Below, piece after piece: positions 13,284 to 23,700 of a stretch of DNA of 64,000 nt; within the stretch, counting starts at the first letter, position 1, and every line of letters starts with the position of its first letter. Both the position numbers and the translations under genes were made by a program. The stretch covers positions 123,304 to 187,303 of the forward strand of contig JAPDOI010001373.1 of the NCBI GenBank assembly GCA_029168955.1, written 5' to 3'. Below the pieces are notes generated by a model. The model made no database searches. It was not told where the DNA came from and worked only from the letters and a program-made list of their open reading frames with translations. The stretch comes from Aplectana chamaeleonis. Taxonomy: Eukaryota; Nematoda; Chromadorea; Rhabditida; Cosmocercidae.

Positions 13284-13838
13284 CCCCCGTCATAGTCGGT
13301 GGATCTACTGAGTCCCATCGGTTTGATACGCATCGAATTCGTGGAAGACGGGTGCAAGAAAATCAACCCACTGAGTCCGACTGCGACCGTCTGATGCCCA
13401 CCGCAATCCCCCCGGTCGATACTGATGGTTCTCATGCGTACAAGGGCGGGGCCGATGCACCGACTGAGTCCCGCTGAGTCCCACCGAAATAGTCCTCACC
13501 CCACCCGGTCGATATAGGAGTTTCTCACGTGATTTGGGTGCATTTTTTTTCGGCCGACTGCGACCTGCCGAGTCCCGCCGCATCTCAGCTCTCGTCGTCT
13601 GCGCTCTGCTTCACCTGCTGCTGATACGGAAATCAGGTTCAGACATGTTGAGAACAAGAAAAATCAGCCACCAAACACGCTCCGATTCACAGCTGAGGTG
13701 ATAATCGTCACTATCAATTGCGTGTTTCGCAGAGGAACTGGTTGGCGCTGGGGGCAACCGGACTCAGTGGGACTCAGCAGGTTTTTCCACCCCGGATTCA
13801 TTCGGACTCAGCAGGTTTTTCGACGAAGTCTGACCGGG
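13284..13838. mobile_element. hAT-like MITE with 8-bp target duplication (555 bp)
   Basis: An insertion flanked by a perfect 8-bp direct duplication, GCCTCAGG at 13,276-13,283 and 13,839-13,846. The uninterrupted sequence, with a single GCCTCAGG, is visible in module copies A (about 450) and C (about 16,035). Its ends are imperfect inverted repeats of the form CCCnGTCAnAnTTCG. Eight-base duplications are characteristic of the hAT superfamily. The interior repeats CTGAGTCCCAC-like words and holds no transposase, so it is non-autonomous. Confidence 0.85.
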
Positions 13839-13869
13839 GCCTCAGGTTCATCAGGGACCATATGCTCCG

Positions 13870-14252
13870 TGTGCGGAACACGAATTGAAGTGCGCCAAGC
13901 GCTGTATAAAGTGGGCGGTTCTCAACTGGGAGTGCGTAGAGCGCCGTAAAAAGTGGGCGGGGCAAAAGTGGGTGTGCATAGAGCGCGGGGAAAAGTGGAC
14001 GTGACCCAGAAGGGAGTGCAAAGTGCGCCGCGAAGAGTGGTCGGGACCCAACTGGGAGTCCACAGAACGCCGGGAATTGTGGACGGGACCCAAGTGTGAG
14101 TGCACAGCGCGCCGGTAAAAGTGGGCGCGACCCAACTGGGAGTCCACAGAGCGCCGGGAATTGTGGACGGGACCCAAGTGGGAGTGCACAATGCGCAGGT
14201 AAAAGTGGGCGGGACCCAACTGGGAGAGTGCAGAGCGCCGGGGAAAGTAACG
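13870..14252 (+). repeat. short 42-bp array, module copy B
   Basis: About nine 42-bp monomers, the last four or five matching the interior dimer of array 1 and the first ones matching its divergent left edge in the same order. This is a low-copy version of array 1 and gives the likely unexpanded state of that locus. Confidence 0.9.
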
Positions 14253-14315
14253 TGTGTCCTACAGTGCCGAGCAGGTGCGATGGGCAGAAAGGCCAAGAAC
14301 GGCCTGTCTTCGGAT

Positions 14316-15257
14316 CTACCCTAGACGGGGGGGGGGGCACCCAAGACTTATTGATAGAAATAAAGAAAAAGTCAGATAAAAGATGCCTGATAGTGCTATC
14401 AATCATTGTTTTTATAAAAGCTCTACAGAAACACTTCGTTTGGTAGCCTTACCACTCGTTGGTTCATTTACTCTGCCAGTTCGAGACTTTATGCTCCGGG
14501 GAAAGCGGCCTTTATCACGCTCTGTTATCATTAAGCATCAAATTCACCTTTAGCGCCGTCATCAAAGCTTATCCGTGCAAAGGGTGAATTTCCTGAGCGG
14601 TTGGGTATCAGTCAGCGCAAAGCGTGAAATTACCGCCGTTGCTGGCATCTCAGAAATTTCTATACAAGTGAAAACATCTCAGTGAGAACATGATAAAACT
14701 ATTGATCACGTCTCGATGTGTTTACCATGAGCACAGCCGGTATAAAAGCCGCCTCGTCTCACTAGAGTCCTCACTCGGCATTCTGATGCCGGCCCTGAAA
14801 GGTGACTCCGGGTCACTCTCCGGAGGCCAGCATAATTTTGGCTGCTGGGAGGATACAGTGGGTATCCTCACGGTGGGGGGGGGCGAGTTACACCGCGGTC
14901 CACAGAGGGTGGCTCCTCACCGCAGACCTCGGTGAAGATTACGCGCATGTTGCGGACAAGGCGGGGCTTCCTGTGCTGTGGACCTTCAAATTCGTGAACT
15001 TTTCGAGGTAAACTCACGCATTTTTCGAATTAAATTCACCTCATTTTCGGGGTAAATTGGACCCTCTCTCGCTGCCAGTTCGCACCATTTTCACGTATCC
15101 TAGCGGCAAATTCACCCATACAGTGAATTTAACGCGGCAAGTTAGGACTTCATGCCGACTTGTACATGAGCATCAAGTCTCTTTTGCTGAGACATCAAGT
15201 CTCGAATTGGTAGAGTAGTTTGTCTTGAATCGTGGGTGGCGCCCTTCCCGTCTAGGT
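14316..15257 (+). mobile_element. MITE family CTAGACGGG, copy B, interrupted
   Basis: Left end CTACCCTAGACGGG and right end CCCTTCCCGTCTAGG match the ends of the 342-bp copies. The left arm is collinear to about 14,440 and the right tail from about 15,225. The roughly 780 bases between contain a promoter-like block near 14,741 and AT-rich sequence absent from the other copies, so the copy carries an insertion or is a longer ancestor. Confidence 0.7.
14741..14790 (+). promoter_or_regulatory. TATA plus initiator-like module 1
   Basis: TATAAAAG at 14,741 is followed exactly 30 bases later by TCACTCGG and then a short stem-loop, GGCATTCTGATGCC (14,777-14,790). A similar arrangement (TATATAAG, then GGCC-TTTGA-GGCC) stands at 49,368-49,416 and is followed by a similar GnAGGTGACC-like downstream sequence. 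Spacing fits a metazoan RNA polymerase II core promoter, perhaps of a retroelement. No open frame follows. Confidence 0.4.
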
Positions 15258-15313
15258 GCCCTGTTTTCTTCTTCCTATCTCTAAAGGGAACCTTCGTTAA
15301 AATGAAATGAAAT

Positions 15314-15895
15314 TATCTAACTTTTTTGCTTCGCCACGAGAGGTTCATGATTTGGCACAAAAAATATTTCTGAGAAACTCGTTAAAAGAAGTGAAATATT
15401 TGGTGCATTTGATTTGTCATGGGATTCAACACAGAAGAAACGCTAAAAGCTCGATGAAATGATGTGCCATTAATTTGGATGTGTTCTTTGTTACCAAAAA
15501 TCGAGCAGTGAGTGTGGTTTTGAAAGGCCAAATCATGCGCGTTTTACTGAGCCTAGACATACGTATAATCGTCAAGAAATGAAATATAGGGTGGGAGCCA
15601 CAAAATAATATTTCGAGGAGCTCAGACTTGAAAACTTTAACTGTGAGCAATAATTGTTCTCAGAGAGCGCGAGATTAGCCCTTTCAAAACCACACTCAAT
15701 TTTCCGATTTTTAGTAAGAAAGCGCACATCCAAATCAATGGTACATCATTTAATCGATCTTTTAGTGTTTCTTCTGTGGTAAATCCCATGACAAATCAAG
15801 TGCACCAAGTATTTCACTTCTTTTGACGAGTTTCTCAGAATTATTTTTTATGCCAAATCATGAACCTCTCGTGGCGAAGCAAAACAGTTAGATAT
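15314..15895. mobile_element. foldback MITE, copy 1 (582 bp)
   Basis: Two arms of about 200 bp are inverted copies of each other. The outer ends read TATCTAACTTTTTTGCTTCG and its complement; inside are GCCAAATCATGAACCTCTCG and CATGACAAATCAAGTGCACC. A second copy of the same family is at 16,952-17,533, and both sit directly after the sequence AAATGAAATGAAATTA. There is no protein-coding content. Confidence 0.9.
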
Positions 15896-15904
15896 TGCGA
15901 ATTT

Positions 15905-16070
15905 CAAAATGTGTGTGTGTTTGTGTGTGTGTGTGTGTCTGAAGGAATTTAGTGATTAGAAGTGTGGTCAGTCTTCCAAGAGAAGTGGAGTGATAACGTG
16001 ATAAGACTTAATGAATGAAGCTCGAGAGACGTCGTGCCTCAGGTCCATCAGGGACCATATGCTCCGTGTG
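15905..16070 (+). repeat. GT tract and leader, module copy C
   Basis: A short (GT)n tract (about 15,910-15,937) followed by the conserved CTGAAGGAATTTAGTGATTA leader, parallel to 1-480 and to 12,530-13,870. The adjacent start of the leader in copies A and C confirms that copy B was split by later insertions. Confidence 0.85.
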
Positions 16071-16445
16071 CGGAACACAAAGTGAAGTGCGCCAAGCACT
16101 GTATTAAGTGGGCGGTTCCCAACTTGAAGTGCGTAGAGCGCCGGGAAAAATGGACGGGACTTGAAAGGGAGTGCACAGTGCGCCGGAAAGAGTGGTCGGG
16201 ACCTAACTGGGAGTGCGTAGGGCTCCGAAAGAGGTGGCCGGAATCCAACTAGGAGTCCGCAGAGCGCCGAGAACTGTGGACGGGACCCAAGTAGCAGTGC
16301 ACAGCGCGCCGGTAAACGTGGGCGGGATCCAACTAGGAGTCCACAGTGCGTTGGGAACTGTGTACGGGACCCAAGTGGGAGTCCACAGAGCGCAGGGAAC
16401 TGTGGACGGGACCCAACTGGGAGAGTGCAGGGCGCCGGGGAAAGT
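16070..16445 (+). repeat. short 42-bp array, module copy C
   Basis: About nine 42-bp monomers in the same order of edge variants as copies A and B, ending in GGGAGAGTGCAGGGCGCCGG and the shared 3' flank. It is 97 percent shorter than array 1 though the flanks are almost the same. Confidence 0.9.
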
Positions 16446-16512
16446 AACGTGTGTCCTACAATGCCGAGCAGGTGCGATGGGCAGAAAGGCCATGAACGTC
16501 TTGTTTCCGGGT

Positions 16513-16852
16513 CTATCCTAGACGGGGGGGGGCACCCAAGACTTATTGATAGAAATGAAGAAAAACTCTGATAAAAAATGCCTGATAGTGCTATCAAACA
16601 TTGTTTTTATAAAAGCTCTACAGAAATACTTCCTTAACCCCTTTCACACATGCCCGACCGACGTCGGACGACTCGCTATCGAATATGTAACATCTGTATA
16701 CCCTATCCTATCCATCTTATCTATCCTGACTTATCAAAATCGATAATGAGTCGTCCGACCTCGGCCGGCAAACTATGAAAGGAGCTCTACCAGTCGGTGT
16801 TTCATTTACTTTGCCTTGAATCGTCGGTTGCCCCCCTCCCCGTCTAGGATAG
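16513..16852 (+). mobile_element. MITE family CTAGACGGG, copy C (340 bp)
   Basis: Same ends and almost the same interior as the copy at 11,935-12,276, including the segment around CCGACCGACGTCGGACGACT. Its flanks are also shared with copy A, so it was probably copied as part of the whole module and not by independent transposition. Confidence 0.85.
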
Positions 16853-16951
16853 TGCCCTGTTTTCTTCTTCCTATCTTTTAAGGAAACCTCCGTTAAAATG
16901 AAATGAAATTGTGGTGCGAGTCGTCCGACAACCTTCGGTAATATGAAATGA

Positions 16952-17533
16952 AATTATATAACTGTTTTGCTCCGCTGCGAGAGGTTCATGATTTGGCATA
17001 ACAATATTTATGAGAAATTCGTTAAAAGAAGAGAAATACTTGGTGCATTTGATTTGTCATGGGATTTAACTCAGAAGAAACACTAAAAGCTCGATGAAAT
17101 GATGTACCGTAGATTCGGATGTGCACTTTCTTACCAAAAATTGAAAACTGGGGTTGGTTTTGACAGGCCAAATCACGCGCGTCTTGCTGAGCCTACACAA
17201 ACATATATTCGTCGAAAAAATAAAAATTATGGTGGGAGCCACAACATAATTTTTCAAGGAGCTCAGACTAGCAAACTTCGACAGTTAGCAATCAATAGTT
17301 TTCAGAGAGCGCGTGATTTGGTCTTTCAAAACGACATTCAATTTTCAATTTTCGGTAAGAAAGCGCACATCCGAATCTACGGTACATCATTTCATTGAGC
17401 TTTTAGTGTTTGTAGTTAAATCCCATGACAAATCAAATGCACCAAGTATTTCACTTCTTTTAACGAGTTTCTCATAAATACTGTTATGCCAAATCATGAA
17501 CCTCTCGTAGCGGAGCAAAACAGTTAGATAATT
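16952..17533. mobile_element. foldback MITE, copy 2 (582 bp)
   Basis: Same length and same arm sequence family as 15,314-15,895, with ends AATTATATAACTG and CAGTTAGATAATT. The central region between the arms differs in detail (GTACCGTAGATTCGGATGTG stem). Non-coding. Confidence 0.9.
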
Positions 17534-17923
17534 CTTGTATGCATCTACACGAAAAAGCTTTGACCAGCAGTAGGTTGTCTTGTTCGAAAGAGTACCGAAT
17601 GAAGGGACAAGTCGGCATGGGAGTTAAAATCAAGGACGTGGTTCAGATTATTCCGTCTATCTAGGCGCTACTGAGTTCGAAAGCCAAGAAAAGGGTCATG
17701 TTGGTGGCTGTCCTCCATATTTCGCTTATTTGGAGGAAACGAGACCTCACACATGACAGGTGTTAAACAAGATACAATACCCGCGCTAAGTTTGGTAAAA
17801 ACGGGAAGCATTTGCCAAACTTGGCAAAAAAGCGTTTGAAGCTTGTAACTTTTTTGAACAAGAACTTTTTTGGACTCTGAAAACGCTATCCTATTCACAG
17901 CTCGAATTCCTATCTAATAATGT
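17534..17923. other. unassigned spacer
   Basis: About 390 bases of AT-rich sequence between a foldback MITE and the mariner end. I see no repeat, open frame or regulatory motif that I can support. Confidence 0.6.
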
Positions 17924-17925
17924 AC

Positions 17926-19105
17926 CAGGCTGTCCAATAATTCCTGTCCAAAAATTTTGAAAATTCTATAATTTTCCTTAGAAGTGTTATAATATCAGGC
18001 AAGTGTAAGAAGTTCTTCAAAGTTCTACGCTAGGGGTATATCAGGCGCAGCCGCCGCGTCTAGCTACCAATACAAGCTAAAATGGACGAAGGTCGAATTC
18101 GTACGTTCGTGTACTACGAGTGGCTGCTGGGCAACGACACGGGCACCGCGGTCGCCAACATCTGCAGAGCGTGCAAGGAGGATGCAGTGTCCCAACGCAC
18201 TGTCAGCCGCTGGTTCAATCGTTTCGAGAGCGGCGACACAAGCCTCGAGGACAGGGAGCACAGCGGGAGGCCTTCTACGGTGGATGATGACGAAGTCCGT
18301 CGCTGTATCAAGGAGAAGCCGGAAGCCACCACCCGTGAACTGGCGACGACGCTCGGCTGCAGCAAGTCCACCATCCACAATCGACTCAACTTACTCTGCT
18401 ACCACAAAGTTCTGGCCCGTTGGATCCCCCACCGTCTGACGGACGCCAACAATTAGAGCCGCGTGACCGTCTGCCAGTCCCTCCTCCTTCGTCCGCGTCG
18501 CAAGGAGTTTCTCGAGGACCTGGTCATTGGGGATGAGAGCTGGGTCCTCTACGACAACGTCGCCCGCCGTGCCGTCTGGATCCCGCGCGGAGAAAAGCCG
18601 CCGACGACGCCGAAAGCCGACCTGCACACGCTGAAGATCATGCTCTGCTGCTGGTGGGACACCAAGGGCATGCTGTACTTCGAGCTGCTCCCGCAAGGAA
18701 ATACGGTCACCGCCTCCATCTACACCGATCAGCTCGAGAAACTAGCCGCCGCCATCCGAGAAAAGCGTCCCCGACGGGCCGCGGACCACCTGCTGCATGA
18801 CAACGCGCGCCCCCACGTGGCGAAGGAGACCCAGCAGAAGTTGGCGACGCTCGGCTGGGAGACGGTTGTCCATCCGCCGTATTCCCCGGACCTCGCCCCT
18901 CCGACTACCACTTGTTCCGCCCGCTGAAGCACCATTTGGCCGGAAGAAAATTCACCAACTGCGTCAACCTCAAATCCGACATCGCGGACTTCTTCGAGTC
19001 GCAGCCCCCGGAGTTCTGGGCGAAGGGCATCGGCGACCTGCCCAATCGATGGGCCACTGACGATATATCTATACAAGTCGGGGTACCGCCCTTATCGAAA
19101 CGAGG
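17926..19105 (+). mobile_element. mariner element, 3'-truncated
   Basis: A TA dinucleotide at 17,924 precedes CCAGGCTGTCCAATAATTCC, a plausible mariner terminal repeat. The transposase frame follows after a 155-bp leader. The 3' inverted repeat is missing: recognisable sequence stops near 19,075, and a fragment of the CTAGACGGG MITE and another small MITE follow. GC-rich codon use contrasts with the AT-rich surroundings. Confidence 0.75.
18082..19076 (+). pseudogene. mariner transposase pseudogene
   Basis: The reading frame starts at the ATG at 18,082 with an N-terminal paired-like helix-turn-helix region (residues 1-115; RTVSRWFNRFESGD and SGRPSTVDDD are typical mariner). The catalytic triad is recognisable: Asp in GDESWVLYD (codon at 18,532), Asp in LLHDNARPH (18,799) and Asp in the DYH motif after YSPDLAP (18,903). 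The last two are 34 residues apart once one missing base is allowed for, the D,D34D signature. Two lesions break it: an in-frame TAG at 18,454-18,456 and a one-base deletion near 18,900 that puts the third Asp in another frame. The C-terminus is recognisable to about 19,076 (FWAKGIGDLPNRW), then lost. The enzyme would have cut and pasted the element at TA sites; this copy is dead. Confidence 0.93.
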
Positions 19106-19107
19106 GA

Positions 19108-19159
19108 CTGTTCTAGACGGGGGAGGGGGGCACTTAAGATTCAAGGGATTGAAGGTAGT
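19108..19159 (+). mobile_element. fragment of MITE family CTAGACGGG
   Basis: TTCTAGACGGGGGAGGGGGG followed by CACTTAAGATT matches the left end of the 342-bp MITE. No right end is present; the fragment abuts another MITE. Confidence 0.5.
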
Positions 19160-19334
19160 TTGGGGGGGGCACTCGAGAAAATTAAATGATTCACCCATGG
19201 AAATGAAAATTCGTGCTGATATCAGACACCTGATAGCGAAATCAGTCATTGTTTTCATGGAACTCCATGGAAATACTTCGAAATCTGAATGCGGTATCAT
19301 TCATTCTCCAACTGAATTCTGAGTGCCCCCCCAA
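19160..19334. mobile_element. small MITE with TTGGGGGGG ends (175 bp)
   Basis: Inverted ends TTGGGGGGGGCACTC and GAGTGCCCCCCCAA bound 175 bp of non-coding AT-rich sequence lying directly downstream of the truncated mariner. The poly-G length differs by one between the ends. Confidence 0.75.
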
Positions 19335-19890
19335 TGGTTTCATACCCAAACACCGCTTGAATTGTTCAGAACCAGGAATTTCGGGGGAAAGAATTCGTCG
19401 AGGTTGACTTCGAATGTTCTTTCTTGTGAACCTCGGCAAGACAGCATCTATAGAACAATCCTGGAACTAAAAAGACGGAGTATTTCGATGTTCACCTTCA
19501 CGTTCATTTGCGTTGTTGAGACGACCTTTCCTGCAGCACCTTTCTTGGATCGTAGACTGATCGCGTGAGTCAGATCTGTCTCAGCTGGAAACCTTTTTTT
19601 CACCATAACTGATGAAACACAAAAAAGGCCAAAATCCTCACATGGTGGAAGGCAGAAAGGTCGTGTTTTCACATAGAATATCGTCACGAATCCAATCACA
19701 ATTAATAGAAAAACAATGGCGTTGCATACAATTATCAACCAGACTTGGGGTCCAGGAACAAGTAGTTGGAGCTGAAAGCTACAGATTTCTGTTGGATAGA
19801 CTTTTTAGCGTCTCATACCCAACGACAGTGATCCCTTGCCTGGCTCATAAAGCCAGCAGAACGAGACTGTGAATAAGAATGAAATGAAAC
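19335..19890. other. unassigned spacer
   Basis: About 550 bases with no repeat structure or convincing open frame. Short frames on both strands lack domains and codon bias. Confidence 0.5.
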
Positions 19891-19895
19891 CCACT

Positions 19896-20200
19896 TACAC
19901 TTTAGGCCTCGGTAGTTGGCTGATTGGCGTAGCCAGCCCGGTCGATAATCATTAAAGACATGAATGAGGTGGGGTGGAAGAATCTCCCGATGTGGCTGAC
20001 CCGACCGATGTTCAAATGATATAAGGTAAAAAATGAATGATATCCATGATATCGTAACGCATAATTCATACATGTTGACCGCGTCAGCCACACCTGGATA
20101 CACCGGGTGTTTTTTGCAACCTACATCATCCATGTTTCTCTTACGTATCGACCGGGCTAGCCACGGCGATTTTCTCATCCAACTTTGACAGGGGCCTTAG
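19896..20200. mobile_element. candidate MITE around 20 kb
   Basis: The segment GCGTAGCCAGCCCGGTCGAT near the left and ATCGACCGGGCTAGCCACGG near the right are inverted matches about 230 bases apart, with GGCCT-rich outer ends. The terminal limits are approximate and no target duplication was found. Confidence 0.5.
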
Positions 20201-20221
20201 GGCACTGGTCACTGTAAATCA

Positions 20222-20530
20222 AATTGTGGTGAGCGCGAAGCGCTCACCAGATTTGGATTTGATTCGCCATCGCGCAACCCCCTGATCTCAGTATCAGGGT
20301 CCAGAGTGAACGTAGGAAGTCCGTTCTTTTTGCATTTAATATACTTTAGAAAGTTGAATAACTGTTCAAAAAATGGTCTGGAATGGTTACCTGAGATTCG
20401 AGAAAAATTGTCAAAACCACGTGATTTTGGTCGAAAAAAGGGTTCATCTCCTTTTTTTTCAGTTGGCGTACATGATCTTGTTGGAACACTTATCGTTGAG
20501 CTAGAAAGCTGATTTTTGGCCAGAAAGTTT
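20222..20530 (+). repeat. hairpin-terminated dispersed repeat, copy 2
   Basis: Begins with AAATTG and a compensated hairpin, GGTGAGCGCGAAGCGCTCACC: relative to the other copies C-to-A and G-to-T changes occur on both sides of the stem, so pairing is kept. It continues GATTTGG. Downstream about 280 bases align with the complement of 33,840-34,150 (shared words CAGAGTGAAC, GGAATGGTT, TTTTTTTTCAGTTGGCGT and TTGAGCTAG). This marks a dispersed family with a hairpin at one end. Confidence 0.65.
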
Positions 20531-20789
20531 GTTATGATTGCCGTTAGCTCCTGACAAAATTTGAAGTTGGTAGCTCAATTTTTGCGGGACCTCAAAATTG
20601 AGGTTCAAGTGAGACAAAAACACGTAAACATGTTATTATAAACCATCCGGCGTTTACTCATTCGTAAAAATGATCTAATGAAATAAGCACCGTCACTGAT
20701 AGGCATTTGTTTAGGATTGAACGCTTCAATCAATACGGCGGGATCTTGGATGTATTTTTTAGAACGCCGCACGGTGTGAATCAGAAGAA

Positions 20790-23700
20790 ATCCACAGAAC
20801 GCCTTAGATAGTGTGCGGAACCCCAGTAGGGGTGCGCAAGACGCTGTAGAAAGTGTGCGGGACCCCAGTAGGAGTGCGCAGAACGCCGTAGAAAGTGTGT
20901 GGGACCCAAATAACAGTGCTTCGGACGCCGTAGAAAATGTGTGGGACCCAAATAACAGTGCGTAGGACGCCGTAGAAAATGTGTGGGACCCAAATAACAA
21001 AGCGTCGGACGCCGTAGAAAGTGTGTGGGACCCAAATGAGAGTGCGTCGGACGCCGTAGAAAGTGTGTGGGACCCAAATGAGAGTGCGTAGGACGCCGTA
21101 GAAAATGTGTGGGACCCAAATAACAGTGCGTCGGGCGCCGTAGAAAGTGTGTGGGACCCAAATGAGAGTGCGTCGGACGCCGTAAAAAATGTGTGGGACC
21201 CAAATAACAGTGCGTCGGGCGCCGTAGAAAGTGTGTGGGACCCAAATGAGAGTGCGTCGGACGCCGTAGAAAGTGTGTGGGACCCAAATGAGAGTGCGTC
21301 GGACGCCGTAGAAAATGTGTGGGACCCAAATAACAAAGCGTCGGACGCCGTAGAAAGTGTGTGGGACCCAAATGAGAGTGCGTCGGACGCCGTAGAAAGT
21401 GTGTGGGACCCAAATAACAGTGCGTCGGGCGCCGTAGAAAGTGTGTGGGACCCAAATGAGAGTGCGTCGGACGCCGTAAAAAATGTGTGGGACCCAAATA
21501 ACAGTGCGTCGGGCGCCGTAGAAAGTGTGTGGGACCCAAATGAGAGTGCGTCGGACGCCGTAGAAAGTGTGTGGGACCCAAATGAGAGTGCGTCGGACGC
21601 CGTAGAAAATGTGTGGGACCCAAATAACAAAGCGTCGGACGCCGTAGAAAGTGTGTGGGACCCAAATGAGAGTGCGTCGGACGCCGTAGAAAGTGTGTGG
21701 GACCCAAATGAGAGTGCGTCGGACGCCGTAGAAAGTGTGTGGGACCCAAATGAGAGTGCGTAGGACGCCGTAGAAAATGTGTGGGACCCAAATAACAGTG
21801 CGTCGGGCGCCGTAGAAAGTGTGTGGGACCCAAATGAGAGTGCGTCGGACGCCGTAGAAAATGTGTGGGACCCAAATAACAAAGCGTCGGACGCCGTAGA
21901 AAGTGTGTGGGACCCAAATGAGAGTGCGTCGGACGCCGTAGAAAGTGTGTGGGACCCAAATGAGAGTGCGTCGGACGCCGTAGAAAATGTGTGGGACCCA
22001 AATAACAGTGCGTCGGGCGCCGTAGAAAGTGTGTGGGACCCAAATGAGAGTGCGTCGGACGCCGTAGAAAACGTGTGGGACCCAAATAAGAGTGCGTCGG
22101 ACGCCGTAGAAAGTGTGTGGGACCCAAATGAGAGTGCGTCGGACGCCGTAGAAAATGTGTGGGACCCAAATAACAGTGCGTCGGACGCCGTAGAAAACGT
22201 GTGGGACCCAAATAAGAGTGCGTCGGACGCCGTAGAAAGTGTGTGGGACCCAAATGAGAGTGCGTCGGACGCCGTAGAAAATGTGTGGGACCCAAATAAC
22301 AGTGCGTCGGACGCCGTAGAAAGTGTGTGGGACCCAAATGAGAGTGCGTCGGACGCCGTAGAAAATGTGTGGGACCCAAATAACAGTGCGTCGGGCGCCG
22401 TAGAAAGTGTGTGGGACCCAAATGAGAGTGCGTCGGACGCCGTAGAAAATGTGTGGGACCCAAATAACAGTGCGTCGGGCGCCGTAGAAAGTGTGTGGGA
22501 CCCAAATGAGAGTGCGTCGGACGCCGTAGAAAGTGTGTGGGACCCAAATGAGAGTGCGTCGGACGCCGTAGAAAACGTGTGGGACCCAAATAAGAGTGCG
22601 TCGGACGCCGTAGAAAGTGTGTGGGACCCAAATGAGAGTGCGTCGGACGCCGTAGAAAATGTGTGGGACCCAAATAACAGTGCGTCGGACGCCGTAGAAA
22701 GTGTGTGGGACCCAAATGAGAGTGCGTCGGACGCCGTAGAAAGTGTGTGGGACCCAAATGAGAGTGCGTCGGACGCCGTAGAAAACGTGTGGGACCCAAA
22801 TAAGAGTGCGTCGGACGCCGTAGAAAGTGTGTGGGACCCAAATGAGAGTGCGTCGGACGCCGTAGAAAATGTGTGGGACCCAAATAACAGTGCGCCCGAC
22901 GCCGTAGAAAGTGTGTGGGACCCAAATGAGAGTGCGTCGGACGCCGTAGAAAGTGAGTGGGACCCAAATAACAGTGCGTCGGACGCCGTAGAAAGTGTGT
23001 GGGACCCAAATGAGAGTGCGTCGGACGCCGTAGAAAGTGTGTGGGACCCAAATGAGAGTGCGTCGGACGCCGTAGAAAGTGTGTGGGACCCAAATGAGAG
23101 TGCGTCGGACGCCGTAGAAAATGTGTGTGACCCAAATAAGAGTGCGTCGGACGCCGTAGAAAGTGTGTGGGACCCAAATGAGAGTGCGTAGGACGCCGTA
23201 GAAAGTGTGTGGGACCGTGGGACCCAAATGAGAGTGCGTCGCACGCCGTAGAAAATGTGTGGGACCCAAATGATAACAGTGCGTCGGGCGCCGTAGAAAG
23301 TGTGTGGGACCCAAATGAGAGTGCGTCGGACGCCGTAGAAAGTGATTGGGACCCAAATAACAGTGCGTCGGACGCCGTAGAAAGTGTGTGGGACCCAAAC
23401 GAGAGTGCGTCGGACGCCGTAGAAAGTGTGGGACCCAAATAACTGTGCGTCGGTCGCCGTAGAAAGTGTGTGGGACCCAAATGAGAGTGCGTCGGACGCC
23501 GTAGAAAATGTGTGGGACCCAAATAACAGTGCGTCGGGCGCCGTAGAAAGTGTGTGGGACCCAAATGAGAGTGCGTCGGACGCCGTAGAAAATGTGTGGG
23601 ACCCAAATAACAGTGCGTCGGGCGCCGTAGAAAGTGTGTGGGACCCAAATGAGAGTGCGTCGGACGCCGTAGAAAATGTGTGGGACCCAAATAACAGTGC

